DNA from: Acidimicrobiia bacterium
GTDB taxonomy: Bacteria > Actinomycetota > Acidimicrobiia > Spongiisociales > UBA5794
NCBI GenBank assembly: GCA_026985095.1
Contig: JALSQW010000018.1
Span: forward strand, 149,989-213,988
Direction of reading: 5' to 3'
Length of the DNA: 64,000 nucleotides
Position numbers and translations under genes: made by a program. Below are positions 49,305-57,360 of this stretch, piece after piece; within the stretch, counting starts at the first letter, position 1; every line of letters starts with the position of its first letter. The notes under the pieces were generated by a model. That model was not told the origin of the DNA. It saw nothing but the letters and a program-made list of their open reading frames with translations, and ran no database searches.

Positions 49305-50441
49305 ATGGCCCGGGGGGTACCTTGGTGGAGGACGGCTGAGCGTTCCTTCGGAGATCGAATAAAGCACCGCGACCGATCGAACCGGGGCCTGCATGGCTTC
49401 GTTCGGCTTCTCGTGATGTCTGCCAATGTCGTTCTCGTCGCCACCGTGACGGTTCTCGTCCCTGCAGCGGCTGCATCGGCGGTCATACCCGAGACGGTCC
49501 ACTGGCCGACCGTCCAGTACAATCATCGCGGCAGCGAGGTGAAAGCGCTTCAGTGGCTCTTGAGAGGATGGGGCTACGACCCTGGGTCGATCGATGGCGC
49601 ATTCGGCTCGGGTACCCGGTCCAAGGTCCAACAGTGGCAGTCGTCTCGGGGCTTGCCCGCGGACGGCTACATGATCAAGACGGATTGGGAAATGATCACC
49701 CCGTGGTTGTCAAAGGGCCGTCCGGGCATGAAGCGAGACCACGTACGGGCCCTCCAGCATCTCCTCAACGTCAAGAACGGAGCCGGTCTTGTCGTCGACG
49801 GACTCTTCGGCACGGGCACGAAGAACGCGGTCAAGGCGTTTCAACAACATCGAGGTCTCACCGTCGACGGTGTTGTGGGCCCAGCCACATGGAAGAACTT
49901 GCTCTGGCACTATGAGCGGATGACGGACACCTCGACGACCTGTCGTACTGCTTCGGCATGGTACGAACGTGAGGAGTGGGGGCACGGCACGACGGTGGCA
50001 GCAGTTATGAAGGCAGCGTCCAATCTCAAGGCATACTGGCCCCGTGTCGAGCTTCCATTCTGGGACCTCTCGTACGAGCATGGCGGAAGTGTGGGCCACG
50101 CTTCTCACAAGCGTGGCATGGATGTCGACATTGGCGTCATCACGACGAACAACGGCCACTGCTCGGGTCGGTCCGCCAACCGCTGGAGTTCCAACTACTC
50201 GTGGCAAGCAACGTCGCGTCTTGTCACGGATCTCAGAAAGGGCGCAGACTGGAACACCGACGGCATGATCAGCTTGATCTACTTCAACGATGTGCGAGTG
50301 AAGAACGACCAGCCGCCCACCCTTGTCCGTCCGTACTCGGGCCATGACGACCATCTTCATGTTCGATACTGCGCTCGCTCCGAGGGCTCGGTGCACTCGT
50401 CGTCCGAGGAGACGAAGTGGTCGGGAGGCAACTGCACATGA
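49305..50441 (+). CDS. Exported peptidoglycan-binding M74-type (MepA-like) endopeptidase
   Basis: 378 residues if the ATG at 49305 is used. The true start is uncertain, because the signal-peptide-like core (RLLVMSANVVLVATVTVL) begins only near residue 34. Two peptidoglycan-binding repeats follow (VKALQWLLRGWGYDPG; VRALQHLLNVKNG, each with DG-x-FGxGT). The C-terminal domain has HKRGMDVDIG and HDDHLHVRYC, the metal-site motifs of penicillin-insensitive murein endopeptidases. Base composition is less GC-rich than neighbours (about 62 percent in sampled lines). It overlaps the next gene by four bases. Confidence 0.78.
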   Translation: MARGVPWWRTAERSFGDRIKHRDRSNRGLHGFVRLLVMSANVVLVATVTVLVPAAAASAVIPETVHWPTVQYNHRGSEVKALQWLLRGWGYDPGSIDGAFGSGTRSKVQQWQSSRGLPADGYMIKTDWEMITPWLSKGRPGMKRDHVRALQHLLNVKNGAGLVVDGLFGTGTKNAVKAFQQHRGLTVDGVVGPATWKNLLWHYERMTDTSTTCRTASAWYEREEWGHGTTVAAVMKAASNLKAYWPRVELPFWDLSYEHGGSVGHASHKRGMDVDIGVITTNNGHCSGRSANRWSSNYSWQATSRLVTDLRKGADWNTDGMISLIYFNDVRVKNDQPPTLVRPYSGHDDHLHVRYCARSEGSVHSSSEETKWSGGNCT

Positions 50442-51673
50442 GACGCTTGGGGATCCTCGCCGGTGCGGTCGTGGTCACGCTCGTCGCAGCCGCGTGCGCG
50501 TCGCCCGCGGGCAGCGGGTCCGGGTCGACAAGCGACACCATCAACACCACCGCCGATGTGGTGGCCACCACAACGAGCCAACCACCAGACCTCACTGCGC
50601 CGCCCACGACGACCGTCGCGATCGGTCGGGGAACCACCACCACGACGGCCGGGAGACCGGTACCTGCGTCTGGTGTGGCGAGGATCTCTCCCGACAGGGC
50701 GCGCGACTCGATCCCGTCCTTCCGATCTGAGGTCGCGCTTCCCGTGGGAGGTGGCGATGCATTGACGCTGACGCTTTCACGTGACGGCGATTTCGAATGG
50801 ACCAACGTCGCCACCGGGGCACCGGAAACCCTCTACGATGCCCGAACGCTGACGCAGGTATCCACTCCGCCTGGTGGAGTTGTTCTGGTGCGTACGGGGG
50901 TGATCGTGGGAGGCCCCGACTGGCCCGCACCGTACATGGAGGAGCACCGGTTCTTCCAGTCGCTGGCCGCACGAGCGATCGAGGAAGGCTCGGGAACCTC
51001 TGTGGACATCGATGGGAACCTCTCGGTCGAGATTCGTGAGACATGGGAGCCCACCCACCACGATGGTCGAAACGAGATGCTCGAGCGAGTCTTCGCCGTC
51101 GATGTCGCTACGGGCCTCTTGACCAAGTTCGAAATGCGTTTCTCGCTGCCCCAGGCGAACTTCTCCTCGGTCGGTGGTGTCACGTCCGACCTCGTCCGCG
51201 ACGAGGCGTCATTCATCTCGTCGAAGGCCCCATATGACCCGAGGGAGGACTCCGGTGTCGAAACACTCTCGGACGCCGGCTTCATACCGATCGGCTCGCT
51301 CGATGAAGCATCGAGGCTCGCAGGCTACGACGTCCCACCACCCGGATTCGTCCCGGATGGGTTCGCACTCACCCAGATCGCATACGGCGCCGATCCGGCG
51401 TCGTACGTCGGGGGAAAGAACGTCGTTGCGCTCACCTACATGAACGCCGGCTGGGCCTTCACCGTGACGTACCGGGACAAGCCCTTCTATGGGGACCCGT
51501 TCGACCCGGCCGGCGACTTCGGATACGAGGACCTGGCAGTCGAACACGGCGCCTTCACGCTCGTCCCTGCCGGCATCACCCACGCATACGGCACCATCGA
51601 CGGCCGATTCATCACCGTCGACGGAGGGATCGGACTCGAGACCCTCCGAGAGATCGTCGACGGCCTCGGCTGA
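50438..51673 (+). CDS. Lipoprotein of unknown function
   Basis: 411 residues. The ATG at 50438 overlaps the endopeptidase stop (ATGA) and has GGGAGG upstream. The signal ends in the lipobox VAAAC. A Ser/Thr/Pro-rich linker extends to about residue 75. The mature domain has no motif I recognise. Coupling to the endopeptidase suggests that it works at the cell envelope. It shares the lower GC content of that gene. Confidence 0.75.
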   Translation: MRRLGILAGAVVVTLVAAACASPAGSGSGSTSDTINTTADVVATTTSQPPDLTAPPTTTVAIGRGTTTTTAGRPVPASGVARISPDRARDSIPSFRSEVALPVGGGDALTLTLSRDGDFEWTNVATGAPETLYDARTLTQVSTPPGGVVLVRTGVIVGGPDWPAPYMEEHRFFQSLAARAIEEGSGTSVDIDGNLSVEIRETWEPTHHDGRNEMLERVFAVDVATGLLTKFEMRFSLPQANFSSVGGVTSDLVRDEASFISSKAPYDPREDSGVETLSDAGFIPIGSLDEASRLAGYDVPPPGFVPDGFALTQIAYGADPASYVGGKNVVALTYMNAGWAFTVTYRDKPFYGDPFDPAGDFGYEDLAVEHGAFTLVPAGITHAYGTIDGRFITVDGGIGLETLREIVDGLG

Positions 51674-51750
51674 GACTCTTCGGCTCCGCGCGTTCGGAGG
51701 GTCCTGCGATGCCCGGCCATGATGATGCCACAGCGGGATGATCACCCCTC

Positions 51751-51766
51751 CGCTGCGAACGCAGCG
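51751..51766 (+). terminator. Terminator-like hairpin after the lipoprotein gene
   Basis: A six-base-pair stem CGCTGC, loop GAAC, GCAGCG lies in the gap before the cyclodeaminase gene. No U-tract follows. Confidence 0.35.
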
Positions 51767-51799
51767 CCCCCACCCCTCGCGTGGTTCCCGGGCGGCGGT

Positions 51800-51805
51800 T
51801 AGCCT
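51800..51805 (+). promoter_or_regulatory. Minus-10 of the cyclodeaminase-like gene, leaderless
   Basis: TAGCCT, five bases before the ATG at 51811. Confidence 0.4.
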
Positions 51806-51810
51806 TCCGT

Positions 51811-52770
51811 ATGGTCTTCGACGAATCGAGACTCCGCGTCCTCGACGACCGCGACCTCGAACGGGAGCTTGCCAGGACCCTGGAGGTGGCGCTAGCCGCC
51901 GCGCGCGAGGCCCTCCTGGCCCACGCCGAGGCCCAGCTGGTCGCCCCGCCCCGCTTCGCCCTCGACGCGGGGCGCGGTCGGCTCGTCTTCACCGCCGGCG
52001 CCGAGACCCGAAGCAGCCAAGCGCTCGGTTTCCGGGTCTACGAGACCTACCCCGATCGCACCCCCGACCACGCCCAGCTGGTCGCGGTCTGGGACGCGCG
52101 CGACGGCCGCCTGCTCGGCCTCGTCGTCGGCCACCTCCTGGGCGCGCTGCGCACCGCGGCGCTGAACGCGGTGGCACTGGAGCGCCTGGCCCGGCCCGGC
52201 GCCCGCGTACTCGGGGTGTTGGGCACCGGCTTCCAGGCCCGTTTCCACGCCTTGGCCGCCCTCGCGGTAGCGCCCTTCGAAGATGTGCGCATCTACAGCC
52301 GACGGCCGGAGAACCGCGCCGACTTCGTCCGCTGGCTGGCTTCGCACACGCAGACTCCGGTCGAGGCCGTGGACTCGGCCGAGGAGGCGGTGCACGCCGC
52401 CGACGTGCTGCTCGAGGTCACCAGCGCCCGCGTCCCGGTCTTCGACCCCGCCTGGCTGAAACCGGGGGCGCACGTCAACACGGTGGGCCCCAAGCTGAAA
52501 GGCGCCCACGCGCTGCCCCTCGAGGCCGCCTGTGCCGCCGACCTCCTGGTGAGCGATTCGCCGGCCCAGCTCGAGGCCTACGGGAGCTACTTCCTGCCCC
52601 CCGAGGCCCGGCGGCGGGTGGTGCCGCTCTCCGCCCTGGTCGCAGGGGAGCACCCCGGACGCCGGCGGGCCGACGAGCGCACCGTCTTCCTCTCCGCCGG
52701 TCTCGCCGGCACCGAACCGGTGGTGGCCCGGCGGCTCTTGGAGGCGTTGGGGGGCGGGGTCGACGGATGA
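51811..52770 (+). CDS. Ornithine cyclodeaminase/mu-crystallin family protein
   Basis: 319 residues of the NAD(P)-binding cyclodeaminase fold. It has LRTAALNAVAL, the dinucleotide loop GVLGTGFQARFH, YSRRPENR and NTVGPKLKGAHAL. Members catalyse ornithine cyclisation, alanine dehydrogenation or imine reduction, so the reaction is not settled. Its codon style (very high GC3, frequent GAGGCC and CTGGCC) differs from the lower-GC genes upstream and resembles Thermus-group members. Acquisition by transfer is possible. Confidence 0.85.
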   Translation: MVFDESRLRVLDDRDLERELARTLEVALAAAREALLAHAEAQLVAPPRFALDAGRGRLVFTAGAETRSSQALGFRVYETYPDRTPDHAQLVAVWDARDGRLLGLVVGHLLGALRTAALNAVALERLARPGARVLGVLGTGFQARFHALAALAVAPFEDVRIYSRRPENRADFVRWLASHTQTPVEAVDSAEEAVHAADVLLEVTSARVPVFDPAWLKPGAHVNTVGPKLKGAHALPLEAACAADLLVSDSPAQLEAYGSYFLPPEARRRVVPLSALVAGEHPGRRRADERTVFLSAGLAGTEPVVARRLLEALGGGVDG

Positions 52771-52863
52771 GGCTCCGAGGACCCGGTACGTGGCGCTCCT
52801 GAGCCGAGTGAACCGCCCGCCGAGGCGGTCGTGGAGGCGCCCGGTGTGGTGCCAGTGCACCCG

Positions 52864-52888
52864 CCCGAGAGGGCGAGACGCCCTCGGG
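52864..52888. terminator. Hairpin between the cyclodeaminase gene and tRNA-Ala
   Basis: A stem of seven pairs (GAGGGCG with CGCCCTC, loop AGA) extended by CCC/GGG across a two-base bulge. It could end either flanking transcript. Confidence 0.35.
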
Positions 52889-52905
52889 GCACAAGGGCTG
52901 ATCCG

Positions 52906-52982
52906 TGGTGGAGGTGACGGGATTTGAACCCGTGACCCCTACGTTGCGAACGTAGTGCTCTGCCGAACTGAGCTACACCCCC
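52906..52982 (-). tRNA. tRNA-Ala (anticodon CGC)
   Basis: A 77-nt cloverleaf including an encoded CCA. The acceptor pairs GGGGGTG with CACCTCC and contains the G3-U70 wobble pair that identifies alanine tRNAs. The anticodon stem-loop is CTACG-TTCGCAA-CGTAG and the T-arm is GGGTTCAAATCCC. Confidence 0.97.
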
Positions 52983-53021
52983 GGGACGCGGCCAGTGTAC
53001 CAGCGGCGATCGCTCAGCGGC

Positions 53022-53291
53022 TCACGACGGGCTGCCGGCCTGCGACCATTCGAGGTCGAACCCGATCCGGTCGGGATGGGCGTGGCCGTTGACGCATTCG
53101 ACCCGCTGGCCGAGGACCTCGCAGTCACGTTCGGTAGGCTCGTCGGCCGCGACGAACACCGGGCGTTTCGCTCCGGCTCGCCATCCGGTCAGTGGGTACA
53201 CCTCGGTGCATCGCACGTCTCGAACCAGACGGATGTCGGTGCTCCCGCATGCCGGGCAGGCGGACACTTCGGTGGTGGTGCTGTCGGTCAT
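53022..53291 (-). CDS. Small zinc-ribbon protein
   Basis: 89 residues. It has CPACGS near the N-terminus and further Cys residues in RDVRCTEV, DCEVLGQRVECVNGH. The CPxC and the later C/C-x2-H group could form a zinc ribbon. Function unknown. ATG 53291 follows GAGGAGAA; the promoter overlaps a palindrome at 53325. Confidence 0.7.
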   Translation of the reverse strand: MTDSTTTEVSACPACGSTDIRLVRDVRCTEVYPLTGWRAGAKRPVFVAADEPTERDCEVLGQRVECVNGHAHPDRIGFDLEWSQAGSPS

Positions 53292-53319
53292 GCCGTTCTC
53301 CTCTGGGATGGGAAGGACG

Positions 53320-53341
53320 AGGATACCGACACCGTGTCGGT
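53320..53341 (-). promoter_or_regulatory. Promoter with overlapping palindrome before the zinc-ribbon gene
   Basis: The minus-10 TATCCT (53320-53325, minus strand) abuts a perfect inverted repeat ACCGACAC-C-GTGTCGGT at 53325-53341 that covers the spacer. It may be an operator. It could also act as a terminator hairpin for the translin gene, whose stop lies 10 nt away. Confidence 0.5.
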
Positions 53342-53350
53342 TCCCGGTCC

Positions 53351-53980
53351 CTACGATCCGGCGACCTCGTCGAGTCGACGACGGAGCCGCTCCTGAACGA
53401 TGGTCGAGGTCAGATCGGCCCGGCTGCGCTCGATCAGTGCCCGAGCCACGTCGGTCGTGCGACGAAGCCCCGCGGTCATCCCGTCGGGATAGTCGAGGGA
53501 CGTCAACAGGTCCAAGATCGCCTCCATCGCCGCGAAGGACTCCTCCGCCTCGTCCAGTTCGCCGACCCGGAGCTGATCGAGCAGCCGCCGGCGCAACTCC
53601 CCCACCGCCTCGCCGAGACCCTTGAGGTACGGGACGGCGTCGACACCCAACGCGGCCGGTCCCGGCAACGGCCGGCCGGCCATCAGGGCCGCCGTGAGCT
53701 CGGCCTCGGCGTACTCCTTCACCGCGTCGTAGAAGAAGCCGGCCGCTCGGATCTCGGTGTGACCGGCGAGCGCCTCCTCCGTCTCGGCGACGAGATCCCT
53801 GGCCTCCGACAGGAGCGTCGCTGCCCCCTCGACGTCGGAACGGTGCAGCGCCCGGATGGCGTTGGCCGACGTACGGATGATCTGGCGACACGTACGAAGT
53901 GCGAGCTCCCGCGCCTCGTACTTGGCGTCGAGGTCGGCGCGGACGAACGACTCGATGTCCGAGAGGTCGATCGGGTCCAT
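53351..53980 (-). CDS. Translin-family protein
   Basis: 209 residues, almost all helical. The C-terminal part, LKGLGEAVGELRRRLLDQL, AMEAILDLLTSLDYPDG, LRRTTDVARALIERSRADLT, matches the translin/TRAX family. In eukaryotes these bind single-stranded nucleic acid and form the C3PO RNase. The catalytic Glu and Asp residues of TRAX cannot be confirmed by eye. ATG 53980 is two bases after the stop of the GlpR-like gene, so the two form an operon. Confidence 0.72.
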   Translation of the reverse strand: MDPIDLSDIESFVRADLDAKYEARELALRTCRQIIRTSANAIRALHRSDVEGAATLLSEARDLVAETEEALAGHTEIRAAGFFYDAVKEYAEAELTAALMAGRPLPGPAALGVDAVPYLKGLGEAVGELRRRLLDQLRVGELDEAEESFAAMEAILDLLTSLDYPDGMTAGLRRTTDVARALIERSRADLTSTIVQERLRRRLDEVAGS

Positions 53981-53982
53981 CC

Positions 53983-54429
53983 TCAGCCGGCGATGACCCG
54001 AACGGTCGGAGGTGCGTCCTCCACCTCCGGAGCGACCAGCGGCGCGGTCGCCGACGGAACCCGCGGAACCGACCGGGAAGCGAGACGCTGCTGCTTGACC
54101 ATCAGCAGCAGCGTGACGTACCCGGCCATCACCACATCGAGGCCGATGGTGATCCACAACCACAGCACCGAACCGGTCACCACCGCTACCAGCAACGTCA
54201 CCACGATCGCCGCGGCGAGCCCGACGAGGATCTGACGCCGACGCACCTGCGAACGGCTGGTGTACCGGATGCTTCCGGAAGAACCGACCGACACGGTGGC
54301 CAGCAACGCTCGGGACCGGGCGAAGGCCTGCGTCGAAGCCCCGGGCGCGCCGCGGCGCTCCTCGAGGAAGGAGGGAAGCAGGAAGGCCGCCCAGATACCG
54401 GCGATCAGTATGAAGCCGATGAGTTCCAT
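53983..54429 (-). CDS. GlpR-like membrane protein
   Basis: 148 residues. There is one N-terminal helix (LIGFILIAGIWAAFLLP), a polar cytoplasmic stretch with an Arg cluster (SQVRRRQ), and two more helices (LVGLAAAIVVTLLVAVV; WLWITIGLDVVMAGYVTLLL). The C-terminal tail is disordered. Topology and position near a MoeA-type gene suggest GlpR, the corynebacterial membrane receptor for the gephyrin-like division protein Glp. Homology is not proven. ATG 54429 follows AAAGGGA. Confidence 0.55.
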   Translation of the reverse strand: MELIGFILIAGIWAAFLLPSFLEERRGAPGASTQAFARSRALLATVSVGSSGSIRYTSRSQVRRRQILVGLAAAIVVTLLVAVVTGSVLWLWITIGLDVVMAGYVTLLLMVKQQRLASRSVPRVPSATAPLVAPEVEDAPPTVRVIAG

Positions 54430-54510
54430 CGTCGTCCCTTTACTCTGCCCTTCCCGTGAGCGTAGGCCCCCGGGCGCCGTGTCCAAAGCATTTCGGAAGC
54501 GACGCGACCA

Positions 54511-54996
54511 CTAATTGTGGTCGGGATCGGACCCTATCAGCAACTCGATCGCGTGCCGCAACGCCCCGACGACGACGTCGAGGGACTCCTCGACGCCACG
54601 GGGGGACCCCGGGAGGTTGACGACCAACGTCGAGCCCACGATCCCCGACACGCCCCGCGACAGCATCCCGAAGGGGTTCCTCCCGAACGTCGCCGCCCGC
54701 ATCGCCTCGGAGAACCCCGGCGCTTCCCGCTCGATCACCGACGAGGTCGCCTCCGGCGTCAGGTCCCGCGGCGCCAGACCGGTCCCGCCGGAGGTCACGA
54801 CCAGATGCGCCAGGGACGCGAGCCGGCGGATCGCCTCGGCCACCGACTCGACGCCGTCGGGCACGACCTCGGTGGCGACGACCTCGAAGCCGGCGGCCTC
54901 GAGACGAGCGACCGCCGCCGGACCGGATCGGTCCTCCGCCTCCCCGCGGCTGACCCGATCGCTCACCGTCAACACCGCCGCGGTGAGGTCAGTCAC
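54511..54996 (-). CDS. mog: Molybdenum cofactor protein of the MogA/MoaB family
   Basis: 161 residues. It has LTVSDRVSRGEAEDRSGP, VVTSGGTGLAPRDLTPEA and LVVNLPGSPRGVEES, all standard molybdopterin-binding marks. It adenylylates molybdopterin before metal insertion. The GTG start at 54996 overlaps moaC by eight bases. Confidence 0.93.
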   Translation of the reverse strand: MTDLTAAVLTVSDRVSRGEAEDRSGPAAVARLEAAGFEVVATEVVPDGVESVAEAIRRLASLAHLVVTSGGTGLAPRDLTPEATSSVIEREAPGFSEAMRAATFGRNPFGMLSRGVSGIVGSTLVVNLPGSPRGVEESLDVVVGALRHAIELLIGSDPDHN

Positions 54997-55462
54997 GGTT
55001 CCACGTCCCGGACCTGCCACCGCTCTTGTGGAGCAGCCGCACCGAGGAGATCTGCGCCCCTCGGTCCACACCCTTGATCATGTCGTACAGCGCGACCGCG
55101 CCGACCGCCGCGCCCGTCATGGCTTCCATCTCGACGCCCGTCCGGGCTCGCACCCCCACCGAGACCCGGATGCGGACACCCTCGTCGACGGCGTCGACCT
55201 CGACGTCGATGGCGTCCACCGGCAACGGATGACACAACGGGACCAGATCCGGGGTCCGCTTGGCTCCCTGGATCGCGGCGATCCTGGCGACCGCGAAGGC
55301 GTCGCCCTTGGGAAGGTCGCCGGCGACCAGCAGCGCCGTGGTGGCGGGCGCCATGACGACGGTCGCCTCGGCGACCGCCCGGCGCTCGGTGACCTCCTTG
55401 TCCCCGACGTCGACCATCCGTGCCCGACCCTCTTGGTCGAGATGGGTCAGACGATCACTCAC
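54989..55462 (-). CDS. moaC: Cyclic pyranopterin monophosphate synthase
   Basis: 157 residues, normal MoaC length. It has MVDVGDKEVTERRAVAEA, LCHPLPVDAIDV, GVEMEAMTGAAVGAVALYDMIK (the last contains the conserved Lys and Asp). It makes cPMP with MoaA, which is not in the window. It overlaps moeA and mog by eight bases each. Confidence 0.96.
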   Translation of the reverse strand: MSDRLTHLDQEGRARMVDVGDKEVTERRAVAEATVVMAPATTALLVAGDLPKGDAFAVARIAAIQGAKRTPDLVPLCHPLPVDAIDVEVDAVDEGVRIRVSVGVRARTGVEMEAMTGAAVGAVALYDMIKGVDRGAQISSVRLLHKSGGRSGTWNRD

Positions 55463-56681
55463 CGAGGGCCTCCCTGCGTGTGCGCTGCTCGGGCCAGTAC
55501 AGCATCTCCACCTCGACCCGATCGCCGGGATCGACGTCACCGGTGCCGACCGGGACGACGGCGAACCCGTCGGCCGCGGCGAGCGCGGACAGGACGTTCG
55601 AGGACTGCCCGCCCGAGGGCCGCGCGGTCCATCCCCCGTCGACGGAGACCTCGACGCGGACGAACACGGTCTTGGCGGGGTCGGTCGAGATCCGTTCGGC
55701 GACGGTCGCCTCGATGCGGGGCCGGAACAGTTCGGCGGCTCCCATCATGTGCAGGATCGCCGGGCGGACGAACTGTTCGAACGAGACGAGCACCGACACC
55801 GGGTTGCCGGGAAGGCCGAAGAACGGCGTCTCGGCCAGCGCCCCGAAGGCGAACGGCTTGCCCGGCTGCATCGCGACCTTGTTGAAGGCGATCGTACCCG
55901 ACAGGGCCGCCTTGACGACGTCGTACTCGCCCATCGACACGCCACCGGAGGTGATCACCACGTCGGCCTGGTTCGCGGCGTGACCCAACACCCGAGTGAG
56001 GAGCTCCACGTCGTCGGGGACGATGCCCCGATCGATGATCGTCACCCCGAGGTCCTCGAGGGCGCCCCGCAGCATCGTCCGGTTCGTGTCCCGGATCTTC
56101 CCCGGCGCCAGCGTCGGGGTCTCGGGAGGGACGATCTCGTCTCCGGTCGACACGATGGCGACCACCGGTCGGCGACGTACGGTGGGTTGGACACCGACGG
56201 CGGCGAGGAGGGCGATCTGCGGAGCACGCAGACGCACGCCGGCGTCGAGGACCGGGGTCCCGGCCTTCATGTCGCCGCCGGCCGGCCGAACGTTGGTGCC
56301 GCGGGGGGGCGCGACGAGGATCCGGACGGTCGCCGGATCGGCCATGTCGGTGTCTTCGACCTTGACGACCGTGTCGGCGCCCGCCGGCATCGGTGCGCCC
56401 GTCATGATCTTGATGGCCTCTCCGCTGCCGACCACCCGCTCCGGCACCTGGCCGGCGCCGACTTCTTCGACGATCGTCAACTCCACGGGGCCCGCCGCGA
56501 CGTCGTCGTGGCGCACCGCGTATCCGTCCATCGCCGAGTTCGGGAACGGAGGAACGTCGTGGGGCGCCACCACCGGCTCGGCCAGGACGAGCCCTCGGGC
56601 CTCTCGGAACCCGACCTGGCGCAGCGGAAGCTGCGGGACGGCGTCGATGACCTCGGCCTGGACTTCGGGAAGCGGCCTCAT
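55455..56681 (-). CDS. moeA: MoeA/gephyrin-like molybdopterin molybdotransferase (possible Glp)
   Basis: 408 residues with the four MoeA domains. PFPNSAMDGYAVR and TGAPMPAGADTVV are near the N-terminus. The molybdopterin-binding STGDEIV and TSGGVSMGEYD follow, then FGLPGNPVSVLVSFE. It inserts molybdate into adenylyl-molybdopterin. In Corynebacterium a MoeA paralogue, Glp, works in cell division with the receptor GlpR, and a GlpR-like gene is close by. The gene overlaps plsY (ATGA). Confidence 0.93.
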   Translation of the reverse strand: MRPLPEVQAEVIDAVPQLPLRQVGFREARGLVLAEPVVAPHDVPPFPNSAMDGYAVRHDDVAAGPVELTIVEEVGAGQVPERVVGSGEAIKIMTGAPMPAGADTVVKVEDTDMADPATVRILVAPPRGTNVRPAGGDMKAGTPVLDAGVRLRAPQIALLAAVGVQPTVRRRPVVAIVSTGDEIVPPETPTLAPGKIRDTNRTMLRGALEDLGVTIIDRGIVPDDVELLTRVLGHAANQADVVITSGGVSMGEYDVVKAALSGTIAFNKVAMQPGKPFAFGALAETPFFGLPGNPVSVLVSFEQFVRPAILHMMGAAELFRPRIEATVAERISTDPAKTVFVRVEVSVDGGWTARPSGGQSSNVLSALAAADGFAVVPVGTGDVDPGDRVEVEMLYWPEQRTRREALGE

Positions 56682-57256
56682 CCTTCCACCGTCCGTTCAC
56701 GGCCGGCGACGATCCTGCGGATGTTCGGCAGGTGCCGGGCCACGACGAGGACCACGATCGCCACGACGAACCACAACGACGCGTCCCGGTGCCCGGCGAC
56801 GGCGATGGCCGGAACGTACAGCGCCATGGCGGTGAGCGAAGCGATCGACGCGACCTTCCACACGAGCACGATGACGAGCCACACGACGGCGAGCACGACA
56901 CCCGACACGGGTGCGAGCGCGATGGCGACGCCGATCGCGGTCGCAACTCCACGGCCGCCGTGGAATCGATGCCACAGCGGGAAGACGTGCCCGACCACCG
57001 CGAAGAACCCGGCTGCAGCAGCCAGCACGTCGCCACCGACGCTCTGGCCGACGACCGCGGCCAGGGCGCCCTTGGCTCCGTCGCCGACCAGCACCAGCGC
57101 GGCGGGGCCTTTCCCGAGGGTGCGGAACACGTTCGAGGTGCCCGGGTTGCCGCTCCCCTGGGCGTAGATGTCGATGCCCATGAGTCGGGGCACGATGACG
57201 CCGAAATCGACGCTGCCGATGAGGTACGCGACGGCCACCGCGAGGAGCGCTTCCAT
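56678..57256 (-). CDS. plsY: Acyl-phosphate:glycerol-3-phosphate acyltransferase
   Basis: 192 residues, about five membrane helices. Motifs are YLIGSVDFGVIV, GSGNPGTSNVFRTLG, GDGAKGALA and GHVFPLWHRFHGGRGVAT, the three PlsY active-site segments. It makes lysophosphatidate from acyl-phosphate, the first step of phospholipid synthesis. It leads the operon plsY-moeA-moaC-mog, from a leaderless promoter. Confidence 0.95.
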   Translation of the reverse strand: MEALLAVAVAYLIGSVDFGVIVPRLMGIDIYAQGSGNPGTSNVFRTLGKGPAALVLVGDGAKGALAAVVGQSVGGDVLAAAAGFFAVVGHVFPLWHRFHGGRGVATAIGVAIALAPVSGVVLAVVWLVIVLVWKVASIASLTAMALYVPAIAVAGHRDASLWFVVAIVVLVVARHLPNIRRIVAGRERTVEG

Positions 57257-57263
57257 CGCTGGG

Positions 57264-57269
57264 AGTCTA
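57264..57269 (-). promoter_or_regulatory. Minus-10 of plsY-moeA-moaC-mog, leaderless
   Basis: TAGACT on the minus strand, seven bases before the plsY ATG. Confidence 0.55.
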
Positions 57270-57360
57270 GGTCCGCGCCCGCAGCCAAGGCCCGACGCCG
57301 ACCTCCTCGTCCGGATGTCCTTCCCGAACACCCCCGAACGCGCAACAATCAGGGCAGGTT

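Noticed and set aside
49298-49323. TTGACG and TACCTT as promoter for the endopeptidase gene
   Set aside because: The spacer is only 14 bp and the start would fall after the ATG at 49305. Kept open only as a hint that the real start is further in.
55766-55782. CGAACTGTTCGAAC in moeA as a LexA box
   Set aside because: The half-sites are not separated by four bases and the site lies inside a coding region far from a start.
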